IMG/VR virus record: IMGVR_UViG_3300035034_002064 | Span: 1-29,414 of that record | Reading direction: 5' to 3' (one strand) | Source: a virus | DNA length: 29,414 nt | Shown here: positions 8,411 through 14,002 of the stretch, one piece after another | How positions within the stretch are numbered: position 1 is the stretch's first letter | Layout: each line of letters starts with the position of its first letter | The notes under the pieces: model-generated | Database searches by the model: none | What the model saw: only the letters and a program-made list of their open reading frames with translations | What the model was told of the DNA's origin: nothing | Made by a program: the position numbers and the translations under genes

Positions 8411-8820
8411 ATTTGTTTACAGTAATAGATGCGTTATTCGACCCCTCTGATAAGTGGGACTTGATAAGCGACAAAGACAAGAAGAACTGCAAGTTTATGA
8501 TAAACAGGCTGCTAAGTATTGAATACCCCGAGACAGCTCAGAGGTTAAATCATATGAGGCAAAGCCCTACTGGTATACTGGAGTTCTGGAGGTTAAAGCT
8601 TAAGGACAAGTACAAAAGGACACCCCAGTTCATGTACACTAAAACAAAGGCCATCGAACTGGCTAGGACAAAGGCTAAGGTAAAATCAGATGATATCAAG
8701 GCTTATGTGGAATTCCATGGCCTTGGAACAAGGGATATTGAATGGCTCCTGCTGTGGGATGATGACATCAAAAAGAAGGTGGCAGAATTCAATAAAGGAA
8801 GGGAGATGGTTATCAAATAA
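8407..8820 (+). CDS. Probable clamp-loader small subunit (gp62-like)
   Basis: This 137-residue protein has a KKNCKFMINRLLSIEYPETAQRLN stretch (in two blocks around residues 26-49) followed by WRLKLKDKYKRTPQF. This resembles short clamp-loader small subunits of T4-like marine phages, which share an INRxLSxxxP...A..N pattern and a later basic K/R-rich segment. No catalytic residues are expected, as gp62 is a non-ATPase wedge in the loader. The ATG overlaps the RNase H stop (ATGA), and the ATPase subunit is two genes upstream. The family call is from memory of the pattern, so it is moderate. A terminator hairpin follows at once. Confidence 0.5.
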   Translation: MNLFTVIDALFDPSDKWDLISDKDKKNCKFMINRLLSIEYPETAQRLNHMRQSPTGILEFWRLKLKDKYKRTPQFMYTKTKAIELARTKAKVKSDDIKAYVEFHGLGTRDIEWLLLWDDDIKKKVAEFNKGREMVIK

Positions 8821-8824
8821 TGGA

Positions 8825-8855
8825 GAGGGGCTACCAGTTAGACTGATAGCCCCTC
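8825..8855. terminator. Hairpin between convergent transcripts
   Basis: A perfect 9-bp stem GAGGGGCTA/TAGCCCCTC with a 13-nt loop lies 5 bp after the replication operon and 37 bp after the end of the facing minus-strand gene. The T tracts on both sides are weak (ATTAAG on plus, TCTCCATTATTT on minus), so it may act in both directions with modest strength. Confidence 0.65.
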
Positions 8856-8891
8856 ATTAAGAACCATTTTCACTTGAAACGACTATTTTAT

Positions 8892-9476
8892 TTATGATTT
8901 CTTCGCTTTTCTCTTGTGCTCGTCTCTGATGTTGATTACTCTCTGTCTTGAGATCATCAGCACCTTTTGCACATCTACCACTGCGTAGGTATTGATAAGC
9001 GACCTGATTATTTCATTCTTGGTCTTTAAGGCCTTCACCTCTTCCAAGTCTGCTTGCTCGAATCTGTCAAGGCAAAGTTGCTCTTCGACAGCCTCTTGGC
9101 CGTAATTTTTGATCAATAGGTCTAACCAGTCACCGAAGCTTACGCTCGGCTTGTTTAGCTCCTGTATGTGTTCCGTAGAAAAGTTATGAGACATTTTGCT
9201 CTGATTTTTTGATACTAATACTATGCCGAAGTCGCTTTTCAGCTTTGAAGTCAAATAGTTGACCACATCTTTTTTGGTGAAGTTGGCATTTGATCTGCCG
9301 ATTTCCTTAGCGTACGACCAGCCTTTTTCCTTGATATTTACGCTGTCGTCCTCAGATGTTATGCTGTTCAGAAACCTCACTATGCTGTGTCCTAAACTTA
9401 CCACTACTCCCTCTTTGAAGGTGATACTTTGTAATTCTTCTCTTACTTGCGATTTGTTTGATACTTGATTTGTCAT
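8892..9476 (-). CDS. Unknown protein with C-terminal HTH-like segment
   Basis: I do not recognise the family. The 194-residue protein is hydrophilic and mostly helical. The last 40 residues include AVVDVQKVLMISRQRVINIR (about 165-184) followed by a basic tail, a pattern like a helix-turn-helix in which SRQRV would be the recognition helix. A DNA-binding regulator is therefore possible but not shown. The gene is driven by one of the three shared promoter modules (9522-9566) with a 5' UTR of roughly 40 nt, which suggests early expression with the accessory genes at the right end of the window. Confidence 0.75.
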   Translation of the reverse strand: MTNQVSNKSQVREELQSITFKEGVVVSLGHSIVRFLNSITSEDDSVNIKEKGWSYAKEIGRSNANFTKKDVVNYLTSKLKSDFGIVLVSKNQSKMSHNFSTEHIQELNKPSVSFGDWLDLLIKNYGQEAVEEQLCLDRFEQADLEEVKALKTKNEIIRSLINTYAVVDVQKVLMISRQRVINIRDEHKRKAKKS

Positions 9477-9521
9477 GATTTAAAGATTTATGAGATTTAA
9501 ATTTTATTAATTTCTTACTTA

Positions 9522-9566
9522 CAAAGAAAACATATCGAAATTAAATTTGGTAACAAGTTTTGTTAA
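9522..9566 (-). promoter_or_regulatory. Shared promoter module, copy 1
   Basis: On the minus strand a 16-nt dyad TTAACAAAACTTGTTA (9551-9566) is followed after exactly 21 bp by TTTCTTTG (9522-9529), one mismatch from the Bacteroidota -7 box TAnnTTTG. The dyad overlaps the stop codon of the preceding gene. Copies 2 and 3 at 27697-27741 and 28976-29020 have identical spacing. Confidence 0.75.
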
Positions 9567-9856
9567 GCCTTACTTAATTGCATATCTTCAACCCTGCACT
9601 GCAAATCAATATCATCAATTATGAGATATCTTTTAGACTCCCTATTTTCTTTAACTGAAACACCGCAATGTCTGGTCACTAGGTAGACTTCTCCTAGCTC
9701 TGCTTTAACTTTCTGCTTTCTAGGTATCACCTCAACCCTGACCATTTTTGACTTCAAGCTGGGGGATAGGTCTACTTCCAAGCTGCCTTTTTTGTAAACT
9801 TGTCCTATTTCTTCTACTAGGACTTTCTTGCCTATTGTGTGTGCTATAAATGCCAT
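9563..9856 (-). CDS. Candidate GroES-like co-chaperonin (divergent)
   Basis: The protein has 97 residues, the same as E. coli GroES, and follows the GroES layout. KKVLVEEIG (10-18) matches the first strand (RVIVKR). Residues 17-35 (QVYKKGSLEVDLSPSLKS) lie where the mobile loop belongs, ELGEVYLV (54-61) matches VGDIVIF, and GVSVKENRESKRYLIIDDID (65-84) matches the terminal [20 protein letters not shown] segment. The strict IVL tripeptide of the mobile loop is not evident; LEV may replace it. T4 needs its own co-chaperonin, gp31, to fold gp23, so such a gene would fit this phage. The match is by eye and could be a small unrelated beta-barrel protein. The gene is transcribed divergently from 9906-10316. 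Confidence 0.5.
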   Translation of the reverse strand: MAFIAHTIGKKVLVEEIGQVYKKGSLEVDLSPSLKSKMVRVEVIPRKQKVKAELGEVYLVTRHCGVSVKENRESKRYLIIDDIDLQCRVEDMQLSKA

Positions 9857-9870
9857 TGAAACTAATTTTG
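9835..9870 (+). promoter_or_regulatory. Possible TAnnTTTG promoter for the 9906 gene
   Basis: TAATTTTG (9863-9870) matches the Bacteroidota -7 box exactly, with a TTG at 9835-9837, 25 bp upstream. It would give a leader of about 30 nt before the ATG at 9906. It lacks the dyad seen in the three minus-strand modules. Confidence 0.4.
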
Positions 9871-9905
9871 TAGGAATACTATAATTTCATCAAAACAAGG
9901 TTACA

Positions 9906-10316
9906 ATGTCTACATTCGAACAAAATTATATCAAACAAGCGAAATCCTTCGCTAAGGAGTCAATTGATAACAATGACCCCAAGTCTAATAACACTCTAGA
10001 TGTTCAATACGCAGAGGGGTATGAAAAAGGCATAAGTCAAGAGCTGGATAACTTTGTTGTCCCAAAGGTAAAAGAGTTAATGGAAGGTGGATTCGGCTTC
10101 GAGGCCGTGCACTTAGCCCTAAAAAGCAGATTAGACCAACTCAGAGAAAGCCTATCAGCAGCCAAAAAACGTGACTCAGCCCACGACACACTTGGTACGC
10201 TTAATGCGTCCATCGATCTGGTAGGTTATTGCTATACTAAGGCTCTTGAGTTGTCTAGTGGTGAAGCTGCCAAGCTTACTAAGACTATGATGAACAAGAA
10301 ACAGTCCAAAATATAA
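9906..10316 (+). CDS. Hypothetical protein
   Basis: The 136-residue product is not recognised. It is hydrophilic and predicted from composition to be all helical, with a Lys-rich C-terminus (MMNKKQSKI) and no cysteine apart from one near residue 108. There is no signal peptide or membrane segment. It is a lone plus-strand gene between minus-strand neighbours: it diverges from the co-chaperonin candidate, and its 3' end faces the 10320 gene with a 3-bp gap and no visible terminator hairpin. Confidence 0.75.
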   Translation: MSTFEQNYIKQAKSFAKESIDNNDPKSNNTLDVQYAEGYEKGISQELDNFVVPKVKELMEGGFGFEAVHLALKSRLDQLRESLSAAKKRDSAHDTLGTLNASIDLVGYCYTKALELSSGEAAKLTKTMMNKKQSKI

Positions 10317-10319
10317 GGA

Positions 10320-10625
10320 TTATTCGAATTCTAAAGCCATGATGGGCTTCTCTATTATTCCGTGATTTTTCATAGCAGAGTTAATAACACTCAGTACCGA
10401 TGAGACGTTCAAGTCCTCATGGCAGTCCATTTCTGAGTCTATGATATATTTGGAATCTTTTATTGTAATGAAACAAAGATGACTGGTTGGGTAATTCTTA
10501 TCATTCGTAAGAATACCCACCGTCTTTCCTTCGCTGGGTGCGCTTCCTAGTAACTTGAAAAAAACGTCACCTTCAAGTGCTATGTACTTTTTATCATCTG
10601 ACACTATATTTCTAATCTTATCCAT
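10320..10625 (-). CDS. Hypothetical protein
   Basis: The product is not recognised. The chosen ATG gives 101 residues starting MDKIRNIVSDDKKYIALEGD. The frame stays open upstream to a TTG at 10697, but that extension (rich in Ser, Thr and Arg) does not look coding. The sequence has alternating beta-type stretches (KTVGILTN, LCFITIKDSKYII) and ends acidic. It follows the tail-tube candidate by 74 bp on the same strand, so it may be co-transcribed with it. Confidence 0.65.
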   Translation of the reverse strand: MDKIRNIVSDDKKYIALEGDVFFKLLGSAPSEGKTVGILTNDKNYPTSHLCFITIKDSKYIIDSEMDCHEDLNVSSVLSVINSAMKNHGIIEKPIMALEFE

Positions 10626-10699
10626 TCTGTACTTTCTATTCGTTCTGTATACAAAAATGGTACAGATCGACCTGCTAGAAGTTTCCAATAATACCAACC

Positions 10700-11272
10700 T
10701 TACCCATTGATCTCATCAGTGAAATTCTCAGCAGCGTAAGTCACACTCATGGTGTAGATATTCTCTTCTGCGTGAGCCAATTCCATCTCATTAGGAGGGG
10801 TTATAGGGAACATTAAGGGTACGAATGATCTTCTAATCACCTGACCATCTTTGGTAAAGACCTCGATAGTCATGGAGCCTACGTAATCTCTTTTGATGGA
10901 CTGGAACCCTGTGTTAGGGTCGTACATCAACTTAGACCAAGCGGTCATTACGTTATATGGATACATTCTGCCTTGAGGGTCAACATTGACTTCGTATTCC
11001 ACCTCAATATCAACATTAGTATCAGTGACCACACCCATGAATCTTCTCTTATGGGTCTTGTACATCTGTTCTACTGTCTCAGGTAGTTTATCGAAAGTCA
11101 GTCCACCAATCCTTTTGATCTGCTCGTGTACAAGTTCAGTACCAAACGTCTCTCTCAGAGGTGGAGGCAATACTATCGTTTGACGAAATAAGGTCAAGTA
11201 TACTGGTTCATCCAGACTATTTGAAACCTTGCTTTGTTTAAAGTGGAAACTCATGTTTGTCTTGTTTAACAT
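10700..11272 (-). CDS. Probable tail tube protein, gp19-like
   Basis: This 190-residue protein has the order of features seen in T4-type tail tube proteins. There is an N-terminal beta region (EPVYLTLFRQTIVLPPP), a central segment with NVMTAWSKLMYDPNTG, then KRDYVGSMTIEVFTKDGQVI, a PLMFPITPP turn, and a final strand IYTMSVTYAAENF that matches the EVTFAYDYW end of T4 gp19. Length is close to gp19 (163 residues). A GTG 5 codons upstream and an ATG at 11254 are alternative starts. The start chosen lies at the foot of a strong hairpin (11274-11306) that could control translation. The sheath gene is about 5.6 kb away, unlike the adjacent 18-19 order in T4. No direct family marker is diagnostic, so the call is moderate. 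Confidence 0.5.
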   Translation of the reverse strand: MLNKTNMSFHFKQSKVSNSLDEPVYLTLFRQTIVLPPPLRETFGTELVHEQIKRIGGLTFDKLPETVEQMYKTHKRRFMGVVTDTNVDIEVEYEVNVDPQGRMYPYNVMTAWSKLMYDPNTGFQSIKRDYVGSMTIEVFTKDGQVIRRSFVPLMFPITPPNEMELAHAEENIYTMSVTYAAENFTDEING

Positions 11273-11273
11273 A

Positions 11274-11306
11274 TTTATTTCCACCACTTGAACTGTGGGA
11301 AATAAA
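11274..11306 (-). promoter_or_regulatory. Hairpin at the tail-tube translation start
   Basis: A 9-bp stem, TTTATTTCC (11274-11282) with GGAAATAAA (11298-11306), can extend by AC/GT past a one-base bulge. In the minus-strand RNA the 3' arm ends one base before the AUG at 11270-11272, so the A-rich ribosome-loading region would be paired. It has no T run and is unlikely to be a terminator. A translation switch or an RNA-processing site is possible. Confidence 0.55.
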
Positions 11307-11361
11307 CTACAACTTGTGTGTACTCAAGACAAGAAAGGCTACTAACTTGTGGGAAGTAGTG

Positions 11362-11532
11362 TTAGCTGGCAGGGGTGGAACTCTGTAGCTTTTGGAAGTC
11401 TTTAGCTAATTGGCTGCTTGCTGACCCCGATTCATTTATGGCCGTAGTCACTTTGGTGTAATCTACCGCTTTAATCCCAGCCACATTAGTGGTGAACTGA
11501 GGGTATTTCATTATAAATTCTGCTGGTGTCAT
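11362..11532 (-). CDS. Small hypothetical protein (56 residues)
   Basis: This ORF begins MTPAEFIMKYPQF and ends QKLQSSTPAS. It is short but well supported: its ATG overlaps the TGA of the upstream gene (ATGA at 11529-11532), the tight coupling seen elsewhere in this genome, and it fills a gap of 240 bp that otherwise holds no gene. It is hydrophilic, has no cysteine and no membrane segment. The Ser/Ala/Gln-rich middle and lack of motifs give no function; a small virion or chaperone role is possible from its place beside the tail-tube candidate. Confidence 0.65.
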   Translation of the reverse strand: MTPAEFIMKYPQFTTNVAGIKAVDYTKVTTAINESGSASSQLAKDFQKLQSSTPAS

Positions 11533-12050
11533 GTCAATATCTTTTTTACAATAGTATTTATCCTGTGGTTTATGCCTACATGGTGAGTCCTAAGTATCTC
11601 GGTGAATATCGAGTGGAAGTAGACCTCCATCTGGAGAGTGAATTTATACTTTGTGTTCTCCCCCATTTCCGATTCAGTGCTATTGTAAATGTCTATTAGT
11701 CTGAACTTCATGTAGTCGTGAACCTTGTTGTATGTCTCGAACTTCTCGGGAGCACCGTCCTGAAACTTCAATGTGTTTAGATATCCTGCTGGATGTATAA
11801 CTTCCACAACATGGTCTGCAATAGCGTGGAGGTGATTCTCAGTCTTGCTCACAAGCTCACCAATGTCCATACCGTACCCTCTCAAGTCGGACTTATCCTC
11901 TGATATGAAGCCGTCTATGCATGGCATAACATCTCCATAGTTGCCCTTTTCAGACCATTCAGTAGTAAGGCCTCTAGACCTCAAGCTAGCGTAAACCCTC
12001 TTCCAAGAGTCAGAGTCAGTAAGCGAATTTATGAGTAAATAATAAATCAT
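11529..12050 (-). CDS. Hypothetical protein, possible virion component
   Basis: I do not recognise this 173-residue protein. It has an acidic N-terminal half and a C-terminal half with aromatic and His-rich stretches (KYKFTLQMEVYFHSIFTEI, then THHVGINHRINTIVKK). It starts 2 bp after the adenosine deaminase-like gene and its stop overlaps the next ATG, so it is the middle of a coupled chain leading to the tail-tube candidate. Such a place would fit a tail-completion or tail-assembly protein, but nothing in the sequence shows this directly. Confidence 0.7.
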   Translation of the reverse strand: MIYYLLINSLTDSDSWKRVYASLRSRGLTTEWSEKGNYGDVMPCIDGFISEDKSDLRGYGMDIGELVSKTENHLHAIADHVVEVIHPAGYLNTLKFQDGAPEKFETYNKVHDYMKFRLIDIYNSTESEMGENTKYKFTLQMEVYFHSIFTEILRTHHVGINHRINTIVKKILT

Positions 12051-12052
12051 TT

Positions 12053-13006
12053 CTAAATATCTATAGTGCTCAGGTCTTTATCGATAACCCCTAGGTTGCT
12101 GGCTGGGTCACAGTCAAGGAACATCCAGCCATCCATGTTAATACTGTAGTCTATCTTGTGGCGTTCCAAGTTATCCAATATAAGCTCCCGGTAGGTAACC
12201 CCTGCGATCTCTTCTTGTTCTCCCAGAACCTTGAGTTTAATGTTAGACATAGGGCAAAGCTCTAGATGTATCTCACGCTCAGCTATCACGGCCATAAGCT
12301 GACTTGACTTGACACATGCTATGCCGTGGCCTACTCTGTCTAGCTCCAAGTGAGTAACGGCATGTTCAAGTTCTATGACATGATCTGAGGTTAAACCTTC
12401 ACCAGCGTGGAACGTGGTCATGGCACCTGCTTTTTTCAGCTCTGAGAATATGTTCATGTACTTAGTTGGATTAATACTACCTGTCCCTGACAAGTCAAAT
12501 CCTACCACACCTTTTCCAAGGAATTCAACGGTTTTTCCAGCCAATATCTCACCTTGTGTTAATGTGAACTTTCTATCGCTAGATATGATCAGACCCCCTT
12601 CTATTCCATACATATTTTTGGCCATCTGGAATCCGTCGCATGCCCTTTGTATGACCACATCCAGATCAAACCTTCTATCGTGCCCATTTCTAAGCATAGG
12701 GTTAAATCTAAGCTCCAGATAGTCGATACCGAAGTTGATCTTGTAGTGCTTGAAGGTCTCAAACACTGCTTTTTCTATAGCGAACGGTGAGCTTTGTATA
12801 GATTGTGTCATCGGGTACTTATCAAAATACCCCTTGTCTTTCACAAATCTTTCATAAAATTGCTCGTAGGTGTTAATTTCACGGCTTATTCTTATGCCTT
12901 GTTCGTGAGCAAGCTCCCAAAGGACGTGTACCGGGCAAGAACCCCCTAGATGACTATGATATTCTTGACTAAGACAATTATTTTCTGGGTTTAATTCTTT
13001 CTTCAT
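12053..13006 (-). CDS. Adenosine deaminase-family enzyme with altered C-terminal active site
   Basis: Most metal and catalytic motifs of the ADA/AMP deaminase family are present: HSHLGGS (His17, His19), GFDLSG (169-174), TFHAGE (His200, Glu203), RVGHGI (His227) and LELCPMSN (248-255). In ADA the last motif is S-x-N-T-D-D-P; here it reads SINMDGW, keeping the zinc-binding Asp292 but with Gly in place of the second Asp, and the protein ends only 25 residues later, whereas cellular ADAs continue for about 50. It could deaminate adenosine, deoxyadenosine or a modified purine nucleoside, or have lost activity. The ATG at 13006 (317 residues) is chosen; in-frame ATGs at 13030 and further up add no conserved sequence. 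Next gene starts 2 bp on. Confidence 0.8.
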   Translation of the reverse strand: MKKELNPENNCLSQEYHSHLGGSCPVHVLWELAHEQGIRISREINTYEQFYERFVKDKGYFDKYPMTQSIQSSPFAIEKAVFETFKHYKINFGIDYLELRFNPMLRNGHDRRFDLDVVIQRACDGFQMAKNMYGIEGGLIISSDRKFTLTQGEILAGKTVEFLGKGVVGFDLSGTGSINPTKYMNIFSELKKAGAMTTFHAGEGLTSDHVIELEHAVTHLELDRVGHGIACVKSSQLMAVIAEREIHLELCPMSNIKLKVLGEQEEIAGVTYRELILDNLERHKIDYSINMDGWMFLDCDPASNLGVIDKDLSTIDI

Positions 13007-13114
13007 ATTTTGATGGTATATTGAAAACATGATAATAAACCGTATAAATTCGGGTTTGCAGTTACATACATCTTTCCGCAAAATATACCAGTTGGTGCTG
13101 CCTATATAAATTGC

Positions 13115-13369
13115 ATGTTTGACCAGTTAGTAAAATATTCAATAAGAGGCAGAGGGATTTTCGTCCTAATAAAAAATGTCAGTGAAAAGATTATTCACAG
13201 GGACAAGATTCCTAAACGTATGGAAGTCGATGACGTAGAGTACGAGATACTCGGATTTGACTATCCCAACAAAATACCCAAGTCATGGATTAAGGTGGGA
13301 GACGTTATAGGTGTTCAAATAGGTGTGGATGAAGAGGATGTCGAAGAGACCTACTCTGACAATGCTTGA
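13115..13369 (+). CDS. Hypothetical protein
   Basis: This 84-residue protein is not recognised. It has a strand-rich look (GRGIFVLIKNV, DDVEYEILGFDYP, KSWIKVGDVIGVQIGVDE) and an acidic tail, suggesting a small beta-barrel. It is transcribed alone on the plus strand, divergent from the deaminase-like gene, and its 3' end overlaps that of the facing gene by 19 bp. TATATAAATT sits 12 bp before the ATG. Confidence 0.65.
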   Translation: MFDQLVKYSIRGRGIFVLIKNVSEKIIHRDKIPKRMEVDDVEYEILGFDYPNKIPKSWIKVGDVIGVQIGVDEEDVEETYSDNA

Positions 13370-13653
13370 ATCGATTTCATATAGGCATCAGTCATAGCGT
13401 TGGCCAGCACACTATGCTGTAATGCATGACCGTGCATTCTATTAATGCCACAGCCTTTCATGATCTTCATAAGCCTAATCACTGCTGTAGAATCTTCCTG
13501 ATAAACCTCGTCCTCTGGGTATCCAGCCTCAATTATGGCCTGTTTCATAGAGTGCATCTGATCTGGGGAGCACCCTTCATCAGAACATAATGTGACTACC
13601 ATAAATTCGGCGTGTTCAGCCATATTGCCATGATGCTCGCTAATGTATGCCAT
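13351..13653 (-). CDS. Hypothetical protein
   Basis: The 100-residue product is not recognised. It is rich in Met and His, with cysteines at three places (TLCSDEGCS and KGCGINRMHGHALQH), so metal binding is possible, although no known zinc motif is complete. Its ATG follows the stop of the membrane-protein gene by 2 bp, indicating coupling. The 3' end overlaps the 13115 gene on the other strand. Confidence 0.7.
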   Translation of the reverse strand: MAYISEHHGNMAEHAEFMVVTLCSDEGCSPDQMHSMKQAIIEAGYPEDEVYQEDSTAVIRLMKIMKGCGINRMHGHALQHSVLANAMTDAYMKSIQALSE

Positions 13654-13655
13654 AG

Positions 13656-13976
13656 TTACTCTTTTTCTTTATCCTTTTCTTTCTTAGTGCCTATACCGAA
13701 AGTGGAGAGTACATGCTTTACAAACCATTCATATAAAGTTACCGCCACCGTCGCCGAAAATATAAGTTCAGTAACCGTGTAGAACTCAGAGTCTATAAGC
13801 CAAAATACGGCACCAACAACTAGGGATACCACGAAAGCAGTAAGCGATTTTTTCTTAGGTGTTGTGTTCTTTAAGAACCTAACATTATTGATAGCAAAAT
13901 AAGTGATCAAAAGTGAAGTGAGGGCGTAATCCAGATGTAAAATCTCTAATACGCTCCCTACAATTCCGTTAGACAT
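13656..13976 (-). CDS. Small membrane protein, three helices; holin candidate
   Basis: The 106-residue protein has three hydrophobic segments: about 16-33 (LDYALTSLLITYFAIN), 45-62 (LTAFVVSLVVGAVFWLI) and 67-86 (VTELIFSATVAVTLYEWFV). A positively charged linker (KKKS) and a highly charged tail (KKEKDKEKE) flank them. Size, helix number and charged tail fit a class I holin, but there is no endolysin gene nearby and other small phage membrane proteins look alike. It is coupled by a 2-bp gap to the following gene and begins 26 bp after the 565-residue virion candidate. Confidence 0.7.
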   Translation of the reverse strand: MSNGIVGSVLEILHLDYALTSLLITYFAINNVRFLKNTTPKKKSLTAFVVSLVVGAVFWLIDSEFYTVTELIFSATVAVTLYEWFVKHVLSTFGIGTKKEKDKEKE

Positions 13977-14002
13977 AATAATTCAGTTTGTATTGTGATA
14001 AT

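Noticed and set aside
13007-13081. Longer start for the adenosine deaminase-like gene
   Set aside because: The family begins shortly before the HxH motif; the extension spans the divergent promoter region.
5010-13110. T4 late promoter (TATAAATA) class
   Set aside because: Variants such as CATAAATA, AATAAATA and TATAAATT occur before a few starts, but with no fixed spacing and in an AT-rich background.
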